Assembly (NCBI RefSeq): GCF_040436345.1
Contig: NC_133234.1
Coordinates: 9,734,446-9,798,445, forward strand
Source: Pagrus major
Lineage: Eukaryota; Chordata; Actinopteri; Spariformes; Sparidae
DNA: 64,000 nt
Reading direction: 5' to 3'
Part shown: positions 37,301-47,913 of the stretch, one piece after another
Layout: every line of letters starts with the position of its first letter
Numbering within the stretch: position 1 is the stretch's first letter
The notes under the pieces: generated by a model
What the model saw: only the letters and a program-made list of their open reading frames with translations
Told to the model about the DNA's origin: nothing
Databases searched by the model: none
Made by a program: the position numbers and the translations under genes

Positions 37301-40300
37301 TTTCTCTGGCTATAGCTTCTCGAGCTGCAAGCAGAGTACCACAAAAATTCACACGAGTTCCTGAACAAAAACATCAGCGAGCTCAAAGAGAATCACAGTC
37401 AAAAAGGTGAAGTTACTTCAGCAGCAGTCTATGCATTTATTTGGTGCACTGTCAATTGCAATATTTCATGTGTTCTGCTTGCATGTGTACTTATTTCCTC
37501 TGTGTACTTATCTGATTTCGCAGGGCCACCGCTGAGCCTCTCCAACCAAAAGGTCTACGGGGAGCCTCTGTTGACTCATCTGTCTGAAAGCGACAGAGAA
37601 ATCGCTGCACCGATCCAGGAGTGTATTCACATGCTGCTCAGAACGGGCATGAGGGAGGAGGTAGGACTGACGGGATCGGACTTCACACAGATGAATCATA
37701 AATCACATTTAAATTGTGCTTAATATTACCTTCACTTCATAGTTACTAAGACATTTACATTTATTTATTTATTTATTCATTCATTCATTCATTCATTTCT
37801 TATTAGCTGAATTCCCTTAATACAAACTACACCTTCCCTGGGTCCAACACAGACGACGCAAAAGCAGGGAACTCAGGAGGTCAATAAAACAGAGTAAACA
37901 CTCAACAGTCAAGCCAAACACAAGGAAGCCCAGACTTAGAGAAGTTAAAACAAGGAAACAAAACACAAGATGCAACACAAAAAATGTAAATATTTTTTCC
38001 TTGGCACTGGAAAGGTATTTCCGCTGAAGAAACAGCATGTTCACAGTCCTTGTGTATACAGTTGAGTATACCTGTGTGTTTCAATGTATGCGAGCGGACA
38101 TTTTGCTCGTAGATACTATTTGAAAGATCTGTTTGAAAGGATCTATTACCGTGCTAGCAGCTCTGTGAGGCTGTACTGGCACAGTGGTGCTTTGAACTAA
38201 ATGCTAACTTAGCATGCTACGATGTTCACAATGACAGTGCTAATATGCATTGAAGCATGTGCACCATGACAACCACCTCAGTTCAGCATGTTAGCGTGCC
38301 AATAATTGCTAATTACATGTTACTAGCTTCACTGTGTATGTGATATACAGTATGTGGTATACAGTATGTGACGTATGTAATATGTATGTAATCTTTGTTA
38401 ATGGGCTGTGAAGTGTTCTTGACAAGCAGTGCTCTGGTCTGGTCTTTGCATCTGATCATGACTAAAACCCCATTAACCTGGTCCTCAATTTGACTTAAAG
38501 TCGTCGTGGCTGGTCTTGACTGCAGCTCTCTTTCTTAATCACTTCATCAACTCAATCTTCATCAAATCATATAAAAACTGGTTCACTGGTTTTCTCCGTC
38601 TACTTGTCCCTCAGGGTCTGTTCCGTCTGGCAGCGGCAGCCTCAGTGGTGAAGAGGCTGAAGACCTGCTTGGATCAAGAAACGCTCGACCACAGCGAGTT
38701 CAGCATGGACCCTCACGCTGTGGCTGGTAATGATGTGCCCATTTGTTTTTTTCGTTTGAGTTTTCTGTTGTGGGCACTGTTCAGCCAATGTGACTTTCAC
38801 GGCCCACTCTAGCTACCCACTTCCTCTTCTGTTTGCTCCAAATACAGCCCCTGGTGCAGCTTCCAGTAATGTAAAATGCTTAATTTCCTGTGTGCTGGAG
38901 AATTTTTAGAACAGTAATGTGAACGCTGTCATGAGTTGAATATAGCAAAAGTAAGAAAACAGCCAATATGATGACAGTATCATGGATTGTTAATTTTTAC
39001 TAGGTCTCTAACAACACAAAAAAGGGCAGTAATTAAGCGAACATATGACCTTCGCTTGTTTAATATCACCCTGTGACGATTCTTCTCTGAATGTGTTGTG
39101 ACAGGGGCTTTGAAGTGTTACCTGCGAGAACTCCCCGAACCTCTGATGACCTTTGAACTCTACAGTGACTGGTTCAAAGCAGCAGGGTGTGTATGATATC
39201 TACATGGTTTATTTCTCATTAAACTCTGGTTTCAAGCCTGTTTCTTGAGTTTCATTTCCTTCTTCACAGAGAAAAAGACCTGACAGAGAAGCTAGAGCAG
39301 TTCAAAGCACTTCTGAAGAGACTGCCACCTGAAAACTACAACAACCTCAGGTGTGTGCTCTAGTGTACATTTAAAAAAAGAATATGACACGGTAAAAGAT
39401 TACATTTTATTGTCACTTGGGCTAAAAACTTATCTCCGAGCAGTGTCATTGTGAGCATGTTAGCATTTAGCTCAAAGCAACCCTGTTCCTAAGTAGGCTA
39501 CACCCTCACAGAGCTGCTAGCATGACTCTTGTTTGGTTATTGCAAAAAGATTAGAAACAGGTTAAAGCAACAATTTGTAAGATATGGCCAGAATTTTCCA
39601 GAAATAACTTATCAACAGAGTGTGAAGAAATAACAGTGTTTTCGTCACTGCTCCTCGGCTATCTGAGCCATGAGCTAATTAGCTAACGGTAGCTAGCTAC
39701 AGCCAAAGATCTGTACTCTGGTGATATGCTGCCCCCTATTTTTTTGGAGGTACCTGCGAAACCTGGCTATATTTTACAAATTACACCTTTATAACATTAA
39801 AATCGCCCCATTTGGATGTCTCAGTTTTCATCTGATAGCATTAATGTGTAGTCTTGTTGGTACCTTTATAATCCTCTTTGACTTCCTTCCTTTATCCCTA
39901 GTCTACTTACTTTGTAACCCCTCTCTCCCTGTCAGGTACCTGGTCCAGTTCTTGTCTCTGTTGTCTGAGCAGCAGGCTGTGAACAAGATGACGCCCAGCA
40001 ACATTGCCATCGTCCTGGGGCCCAATCTACTCTGGCCACGAGCCGAAGGGTGCGTTGTGATCAGACGATTTCTCCGTCTTTACCCTTCTACATTCATACG
40101 TGTTCCCTGTCCTGCCTGCTCCTTCCTCTTTCACCATGTTTGTGTCCTCATATGAAGGGATGAATAAGAGCAAATCATTTCATCAACCAGTCCTGCTGGT
40201 CGCATGCAACTTCCTGTTAGCAGACAGAGTGACGGGTGGTTTGCTCGGCTCACACTTTCTTTGCAGCAAGTGCAAGTGCAGTGTGCATTATTTACACTCT

Positions 40301-43083
40301 CAGTGGTTTAAGAGTTCTTTTCAAGCTAAGTAGATAAATGTTTTTACTTTAGCGACACCCTGGTTAAGTTTATCTTAAAATAACTGCTAATTAACGTGAT
40401 GACTTTCTCTGTCCCACATGTCCATCTTCTCCACATCTCTGCCTCTTTAGAGAAGCTGCTCTGTTCGACATGGCGTCAGCTTCTTCAGTCCAAGTGGTGA
40501 CGATCATTGAGCCTCTTATTCAGCACAGCTCCAGCCTCTTCCCCGAAGGTACAAACACCAAACATTGATGTACCCCGTCATGTGACATCAGCATTAAGTC
40601 TTTAAAGGGTTATTCTTGGATTTTTTTGTTATGTAATTTTTTAATTTCAACATATTTTATTCTATTCTACATTGTACTTATCAAATTCATCGCTAAGAAT
40701 ATGGCGACGTCACTACAACCAGTCAAATGATGGGACAAGTAAAATTAGCTGTAGGATCTTATTTTCACCTTTGTTTCTCCTACCTACCTTGCATTGTGTA
40801 TGTATTAGTTATAGGTGGCCAATTCTCAAATGAAATGTTCTCTATTTGATGTAGCTCTCATGAATTTGATGTTTTTTCCCTTTTTTTCGGTCAGCTGTAT
40901 CCTTTGAGATCCCAGAACTTCCTGAAGTCCCAGAAGACACCCTGTCAGCTCCTGTTGCCCAGTCTCTGATGTCAGAAAGGATGAAACTGAGCAGGACAGT
41001 CTCCTCCTCGTCATCCACAACCTCCTCCTGCTCCTCTTTTCACCTCCCTCTCTCAAAGACAAACAGGTACTGCTCGAAAAGGGCAGGATTCACAAATTGC
41101 ATTCAGGGTTAGATAGTTAATGTTGCCCTGGGTTTGAACTCTAATGGCTCCAAATGGCAGCAGATGGGTGTTTGTAATATTTGGACCTCATTCCAATATA
41201 GTTACAAAAACGTAACCTTTGTCTATTTCTTTCCATCAGCACAGCCTCTCAGGACAGTGGTGGCTTCTTCCTGGTGAAATCTGGCTCTGTGAGTCGCAGT
41301 GGCACCACCACATGGGCCAGCCCTGTAGCTGAGACAGCAGCACCAACCCATCAAAACACAACATCCAGCAGCAGCCCACTCTCTGTCAATCCCAGCCCAG
41401 TTGTGACTTTCAACACTTCCACTGCCTGTAGCTCGGCAGCAAACCAGGGCCCAGCCCCGGTTCCCAAAGCAACAGGACCAGCACCAAGCACAGGTCAGAT
41501 CAGGAGTCCCACCCAGAGGCAGTGCTCAGACCAGGGCCAGCTTGAGCCAATTTTGGAGGCCCCACCAGACTCTCCCAAGGCACTTGTGAAGATCAGCTCA
41601 CCTTATAAACGTAAGTCACTGTGCCCAGTGGCTGTCTAAACCCCAAACGTTGACTTTGTTCAGAGACACAAATTGGGATTCTCTCAAGAGACATATTTTA
41701 GCTGAGAAATCCCAATTTGGGGACCAAAAACACTGGATCCTACATTTCCCATAATGCAAATCAATAGTGTTTTTGGTACACCCTTCATGCCTGGCCAATT
41801 TTCACTTCCTTCAAACTTAACCACTCAACAACAACACAGATTTTCAATGACATCACCATGAGATCATCAGGGTTTTCTCAGATTTCGTAAAAAGGTCCCT
41901 TCACAGCCACAGAAAAAGAACATATTTTCCTACAATAGCAGCAGCCCCTTCTCTCATAGTTGTTTGTGGACTGGGGGCAAAAGCATGTCTCATTATTAAT
42001 ACAGCATGTTTTTTTCTATTGTGTAATGTCCTGTACAGATTATTTACTTCGACCCTTTTCCTCTCTCAAAGTCATAGTGGCGGCTTGTTGGGTCAAGCTG
42101 AGCTGACAGAGAGAAAATAAATCTACTGCTCTCTCTGTAACAACCAGGAAGTACACAGGAAACAGGAAGTCTCACACCACTGACCAAAATATCAGTCTCT
42201 TTGGTCATGCGTCATCTCTCACATTGTTGTAACTGCCTCAGTTGCCGGTTGAGGCTGAAATACTTTCCCTTATTTTCCCTTAAGTCCTCTCATCCTGACT
42301 AACTGATTCCCATGACAAACTATTTCTTACTTTACTTTTACTATCATCTGATGTTGTGTTAAGCAGCAGTGTTTTACGTATTTTAACATCACAGCCCACT
42401 GAGGTATTTTATAATGTTAAACAGAGCATATACCTCCACCTACATTGAACATTTCTCCAAATTTGAGTAAAGTTAGTCTTCCAGGTTGGTTTCTGACAAA
42501 ATATAATTTCAGTGCAGCACTCTTTGCCAACAGTCAGTCTGACAAATGTTAGACTTCCTTCCCTCAACTTGAGAACAGAATAGTGGTCGTCTAAACACTG
42601 ACAAGATCCAGACTGATAAATCAGATTGAGTGATTCATCCGCTTAGGACAAAAGTCTGTATATATACTTAACACATTAGACTGTATCACAATACATTTCT
42701 TGCAGATAACTGTTTTGTATCACAACCCTTTTCTTAATCTGGTCATCTCAGGTGGCTTCTTGATAATCCCTTTGTTTTGCTTTTCTCATCCCACAGCAAA
42801 AAGATCTTTCAACGTGACCAAAGCCAACCAAGCTAACGAGCAGGTGACGGTTCAGTTCACTAAACCAAGACCGCCTGCACCTCCCAGGCTCCAGGCCCCT
42901 CCACTCCCCACCACAGCCCCAGCGGATGCCGACACAAGGACCCAGCCCGTACCAGCACCGAGAGGTCAGCCAGCCAACCAAAAAAAGCCTCCTCCAAAAA
43001 AGCCTGGACTCAGAGCCCCGAACTGCCCTCCGCCTCTTCCTCCTCCATCACAGCCAAAAGCGGTTCCATCTTTAGCACAGTGA
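31341..43083 (+). CDS. sh3bp1: SH3-domain-binding protein 1 (BAR-RhoGAP), complete, 18 exons
   Basis: Exons: 31341-31390, 35417-35459, 35589-35693, 35782-35858, 36181-36292, 36796-36872, 36957-37044, 37138-37206, 37316-37406, 37524-37660, 38615-38726, 39105-39186, 39270-39350, 39936-40049, 40451-40548, 40895-41066, 41240-41610, 42797-43083. Phases agree and total 2166 nt, 721 aa (human about 701). Residues 1-240 form a BAR-type N-terminus (VEQRVEPAKKAAQVLHKKLQ, KKLPLMLLSISMAESL, DQYSADLYHFATKEEDYANY). Residues about 248-440 are the RhoGAP domain: VYGEPLLTHL; EEGLFRLAA with the arginine finger near Arg287; AGALKCYLRELPEPLMTFEL; NKMTPSNIAIVLGPNLLWP. The tail is Ser/Thr-rich then proline-rich (RPPAPPRLQAPPLP, PPPLPPPSQPK), a ligand for SH3 domains. 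SH3BP1 inactivates Rac/Cdc42 at membranes and cell edges. ARHGAP17/44 are the nearest paralogs, but the short tail and the cdc42ep1 neighbour favour SH3BP1. Intron 1 is 4 kb. Confidence 0.94.
31690..32075. repeat. Interspersed repeat family C (sh3bp1 intron 1)
   Basis: Rich in GAGTAAAAGT, ACTTAAGTATCAAAAGTAC and TAGTGGAGTAAAA motifs. The same wording recurs at 46125-46265 (GTAGTGGAGTGGAAGAATAA, CTTGAGTAAATGTACTTA) and, inverted, at 34715-34825 (TTTACTTGAGTATTTCCATT). This AGTAAAAGTAC/TAGTTACTT-type repeat resembles ones common in percomorph genomes. No coding capacity. Confidence 0.55.
32185..32340. repeat. GCTAGC/GCTAAC minisatellite-like cluster
   Basis: About 155 bp made of imperfect copies of a unit like ACTAGCTAACATTAACGTTG, visible at least four times (CATTAACATTGCTAACGCTA, GCTAACATTAACGTTGGTAA, AGCTACCTTTAACATTGCTA). 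Unit length is about 30-40 bp and diverged. Confidence 0.55.
33485..33510. repeat. (GT)13 microsatellite
   Basis: Uninterrupted GT repeat in sh3bp1 intron 1. Confidence 0.9.
34715..34825. repeat. Interspersed repeat family C, inverted copy
   Basis: TACTTTACTTGAGTATTTCC and TTTTACTGACAGTATGTAAAG mirror the family C repeat at 31690-32075 in the opposite orientation. Immediately left, CTTACATATTGC...TTTAAG (34690-34706) matches one tip of the GTGCAATATGTAAG TIR family. Confidence 0.45.
37761..37797. repeat. TTTA/TTCA tetranucleotide repeat
   Basis: Four-base units shift from TTTA to TTCA within a tract of about 37 bp in sh3bp1 intron 10. Confidence 0.85.
38150..38345. repeat. Interspersed repeat family A (sh3bp1 intron 10)
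   Basis: CAGCTCTGTGAGGCTGTACTG, CAGTGGTGCTTTGAAC, TAGCATGCTACGATGTTCAC and GTTAGCGTGCCAATAATTGC follow the order seen at 13190-13345, so it is the same family in the same orientation but shorter. Confidence 0.6.
39425..39530. repeat. Interspersed repeat family A fragment, inverted
   Basis: GAGCATGTTAGCATTTAGCTC ... CTCACAGAGCTGCTAGCATGA is the reverse-complement wording of the family A start (CAGCTCTGTGAG). Lies in sh3bp1 intron 13. Confidence 0.45.
39561..39794. mobile_element. TIR element related to the GTGCAATATGTAAG family (copy 3)
   Basis: A 234-bp element in sh3bp1 intron 13. The left tip is GTTAAAGCAACAATTTGTAAG; the right tip, read inward, is GTTATAAAGGTGTAATTTGT, imperfect inverted repeats. 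The TTAAAG-GCAA-TGTAAG core matches the other copies. No coding capacity. Confidence 0.55.
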
Positions 43084-43665
43084 GAAAAATTACGTATGTG
43101 TCATTCAGTAATAGTGTAAATTTTCTTGTGGTAGTTCTAAAAGAGGAACTTTGTCTTGTCGTTGTTGACCTCCAGTGGTTTAACTTTTCACAGTGATGTA
43201 CAGTTGTACTCCAGGAGCCCATGACATCACTGGTGGGTGTCGTTACAGGTGCAAAGAGCACTTATAAGGGATGCTGGCTGTGGTCAGAGGTGAATCTGAG
43301 AAGGCAATGAAACACTGCTTTCTAGCCCTGCTGTTAAGTTACTCTTAAACATTCAAGGTTTTATGCCTGGTTGGTTATGAGTAGCTGACACATATTTGTG
43401 TATTTTGTTAAAAAAAAAAAAACTTCCCTTTGATACATTTGCATTGTTAAAAATATTGTTAATCCGCTGTTCAGTACCTTTCTGTATTCATTTGAAGTTG
43501 TGGAGTGTCGCAGTTCAGTTAATTTTTGGGTCCAGCATCTTTTCTGTAACCAATATCATTTATTTATTCTTCAGTTATACTGTTTTACTGATACTGTATT
43601 TCCCAGAATGCAAAGTTAGTGCTGGAAAGCGAGACTTTCTGGTCAAAAAACAGCTACACAATAAA
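43084..43665 (+). other. sh3bp1: sh3bp1 3'UTR ending at a poly(A) signal
   Basis: About 580 bp after the stop codon. AATAAA lies at 43660-43665. A 12-A run near 43411 is internal. Confidence 0.65.
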
Positions 43666-43902
43666 TGAATCCAAATCAAATTGTCAGTTGTGGTGTTCTT
43701 AGGGTGGATTTTACCATCAATCTACAAAATAATTAGCATTCATGTGAGCAATTATCAATAGTGACCAAAACTAACAAACTTTTTACAACCATGTTTCAGG
43801 TCTACCTTTGATTTGGGGTGTAATATTCCTTTAAACCAACCTTAAATGTGAAACCTGAGACACTATGTAAATAAATGGTAATTCAATGTAACTAAAAACA
43901 TC

Positions 43903-44878
43903 TTTATTGTCAATTTATATCATCATTGTATATCATTGGTACTGACTGCAGCATATGAATGTGAATTGCACTGCGTACTGCAGGTGCTCTTACTGTAAGT
44001 ACATATTATAGGAGGTCAGTCGAAATCTTCATGTACACTTGTATAAAAGAACATATAAATGACAATTCTTCTATAAAAAGCAATACAGGAGTCGGACTTC
44101 ATAATCATAGAAGGTGCACAGGGTATCTATATAGAAAGTTTGCAGCATAAAATGAGCAATTATATGATTTAGGCTTTAGTTGCAGCTAGCAAATACCGGC
44201 AATACTTGTCATATTCCCTCAGTCCATGTAGTATAATCACTGAGATGTTTGAATTTCTCTGGTCTTATCGATGGAGGTCTGAGATTCCAGATCTCTTCTT
44301 TCCCTTTTTTGTTTCCTGGTAGTGTATTCCTGAGTGAAACGCTGACAAGAGATAGTAGTGAAGGTTGTAAAAAAAGGTTGTATTAAGATTAAATATATTT
44401 TTCTAGTCCCCACTTCCTCTTTGTGTTCTTATTAGTGACCAGGACTCTTCCCCCCTCGTATGTGAGGAAGTGTGTAAAGTATAAAGTGAATGACAGGCGT
44501 TGAGTAAATAAAGCTGGTGTTTCCTTTGAGGCCATCTTAAACACGTGCTCTGGCACATCCTCACTTTTTACGTGCCTCTTCTATGTTTCAGTCCTTTTAA
44601 AGTCACGACCTTTTGAAAAAGTCTTTCACTCCTTTTCGATACATTCAGCAACAGTTTGGCATCAAAACTGTACATCCTTGAAGCACGGTTGTATAAAAGT
44701 AAAGGATCCAACATTAAGGACACTGGATTCACGTTGTAGTTCCCATCCTGTCGAAAGAGCCAGCCTCTTTGACCGTGAAAATATTTTAGATGATTGAGTT
44801 GATTAGAGTAACAGAGAAGTCATACATCAGATGAATATGTTTGTTCTTTAGTGTCAAAACATCTCTGATTTGCTCAGC
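43903..44878 (-). other. cdc42ep1: cdc42ep1 3'UTR with poly(A) signal
   Basis: On the minus strand, AATAAA (TTTATT on the plus strand) at 43903-43908 would end a 3'UTR of about 970 bp after the cdc42ep1 stop. It faces the sh3bp1 poly(A) signal about 240 bp away. Confidence 0.6.
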
Positions 44879-47872
44879 TCAGACTTTGATTTCATCCTCG
44901 TCGTCCATGTAACTGTAGGACATATTCTTCTTCGCCTCGTTGACGATCATCATCTCTGAATCTGCAACCGCCATCCTGCTCTGTCCCTTTAAGAGGCTGC
45001 CACCATAGTGGCGTGCGAGCACATCTGTAGCACTCTGGAACCGCTCGCTCTCCATCCCCATCCCCAACCTCACTCTTTCAGGAGATCCCATCACCACATC
45101 AGGCACTTTAACAGAAAGCCCAACTCCGTTCACCCCCGTCACGCTCCCCTCTTCCTCCTCCCATTCCACCTGATGCGGGCTCTTCCCGCCCCCGCAGTCC
45201 TCCCGCAACAGCGAATCCACATATGAGATAGTAGCCGAGTCCATCTCTGATCCCTCAGTGGTCAGCCCGCACGCTGAGCCCGCCTCCTCTCCCTCCCAGG
45301 CGTGGCTATGCTCCTCAGGGTGGCCGTCGATCAGGCCGAACACCTCGCTCATGAGGGAGGGGCCGAGGTCAAAGGTGAAGGTGTCCAGGGAGGTGAGGGA
45401 AGGAAGGGAGTCAGAGTAGGCGGTGGTGGTGGGTTTGGGGTCAGAGGTCAGAATGGAGGTGGAGCAGGTGGATAAGATGGCGTCGGTGGGGTCGGTCAGA
45501 GAGCCGCGGTGGATGTTAGGGGAGCAGGAAATGGGGAGGGAGATGGAAGGCTGCTGGCGCTCAGAGCGGGAGAGACGAGGCAGAGTGACGAAACCAGAGT
45601 CCAGACCTGAGGAGACACAGATATCAACACATGAAACCAGTAGAAGGTTTTTTGTAGTTTGTCTTATGTACTGCATTTTAAAGGAATATATCAACATTTT
45701 GGGGAAATGTGCTTATTTTTTGGGAAACAGCCAGCAAACAAAAACCACCTACCTGCACATCTAAAGCGAACTTATCAACACATTATATCCCATTTGTTTA
45801 ATTCATGCAAAAAGAGAAGTTGGGGTTTTATAGAGGGTTATGTGCCGGACTATTTCTTCATGGGCAGCACTGGCTTCTTGGAGTCTCCACTAGTTTCTTC
45901 GCAATTTTATGGTGACAAGGCCTAAAAATGTTCCAGCAACCCCTTGTACAACGACAACTTCTTGTTTTTCTGTCAGTTTTTGTGCATGTTAAGCAAAAAG
46001 GATTAGGGATTGGCCAATGATCAGCCTGGCTGATCATTGGATCTGACACTGAGCATTTTTCCAATTATCAGAATCAGTGTTTTTGTCAATATGTTGACAA
46101 AATGTGTCAACTTGTTAACATGTACATGTAGAGGAGTATAAAGTACAATTTTTTCCTCCAAAATGTAGTGGAGTGGAAGAATAATTAGCAGATAATGGAT
46201 ATACTCAAGTAAAGTGCAGAATACTTGAGTAAATGTACTTACGTTAAGTTACATTCCATCACTGGTTATTCTAAATGTCCAATTATCGGTTTTCTTGATT
46301 ACTAACAATTACTAGTACCAGTCTTGGCCCTGAAAAAACATACTGGTCCATCCCTAAACAGGATATAACATGTTAAATAGTGAGCTTTAGAGGTGCTGCG
46401 AGGCAGATTGTTTTTAACCGTTGGTCTCTGTTTGCTAAGCTATGCTAAATAGCTGCTGGCAGTGGCTCCATATTGACCATGAGGATGATATTGATCTTCT
46501 CATCTAGCTTCCAGCAACAAAGCGCATTTCCCATGAACATCAAACTTTTCCTTTCAGTGTGTGTGGACAGGGGCAAACACCAGAGAGAAACACAAAATAA
46601 GCTTTAGACAAACATCTGGGCACAAGGAAACTACTGACAGAAAGAAAGCAGCCTCCTCACAAATGTTTTGACCCAAAACCAACACTTTAATGGCACATTG
46701 TCCAGATGATGCATTTGAAAACAATCTCCTATTTCTCAAACCCTGAATATAATCCAGAATATTATGAGTCACACTCTTAACGTGGATTATCAAACAATTC
46801 CAACAGGGGGCAGTGTAACCCCATCCTGACAATGACAAGCCAGCAGACTCCCATCCTGCAAAGTGCTGAGTTGTTCCACGCCGTTAACAGTGAATCATCT
46901 TCCTGAGCCTGCCAGATCACTTAACAAGTCACACACTCACACACTGCTGCCTTCATGACCCTAACGGGTAAAATTACCGCAGCACCTCTCAATGCCAGCC
47001 ATAAAGGGCCGAGCAGAGTCTGGAGGTTTTTTTAAACCAACCAAAGAAAACAGCGTCTGATTTCACAGATTAACACACTTTTACCAGAGAGTAAGGAAGA
47101 CATAATCTTTGAAACCAGCACATGGAGGATTTGGTTGGATGAAAACCTGATGAGTCTTCCATCCATGTGTCATTAAAAATAACTACTCCAGAGGGAAGTA
47201 GGCTAGCTTCAGTTATCACTACAAAAGTAACTGTGTTATATGATTTTTGTTGTAGATTTTAGATAAAATGCACACACGAACTAATAGACTCTAGATTTGG
47301 TTACTTACACTCCAAAATGTTTGCTAATCCTATTTCAAAGATTAAAAAACTCAGTTATATCTTCTAATCCCTTTCAGATATTTTTTAAAAAGAATACTTT
47401 TTACAGAAATATAATATTGGTTTTCTTAGCGAGTGTGAGATGTAAAGATTGACACCACTATGATATCTGTAGGCCTATGTTGGATATGAAGCTGGAGCCA
47501 GGATATGGTTAGCTTAGCTTAGCATAAAGACTGGAGGCAGGGTGGAACAGCTAGCTTTGCTCTCTCCAAAATTAAAGTCCAGTTATTCAGAGGTTATATC
47601 TTGTTTGTTAAATTTGTACAAACGTGGTGAAAAAAAGTGTAAAAAATGACAAGCTGTGGTTTGACAGGGGACAGAGCTGGGCTCTGTGTCTTCATTGCTT
47701 ATGCTAACTTAAGCTAACTGTCTCCTGGCTAAGTGGCAGCCTATCAATCTCATCTAGACACCAGCGTATTTCCCAACATGTCATGACTGTCATGTATGGA
47801 AATTAGTGATATTGTAAAAAGTGACACAAGAAATTAACTTTCCTCCATGTCGCATTTACATTCACCACTTAA

Positions 47873-47913
<41 letters not shown>

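Noticed and set aside
45423-45764. 113-aa plus-strand open frame
   Set aside because: Antisense to the last cdc42ep1 exon and running on into its intron; no family resemblance.
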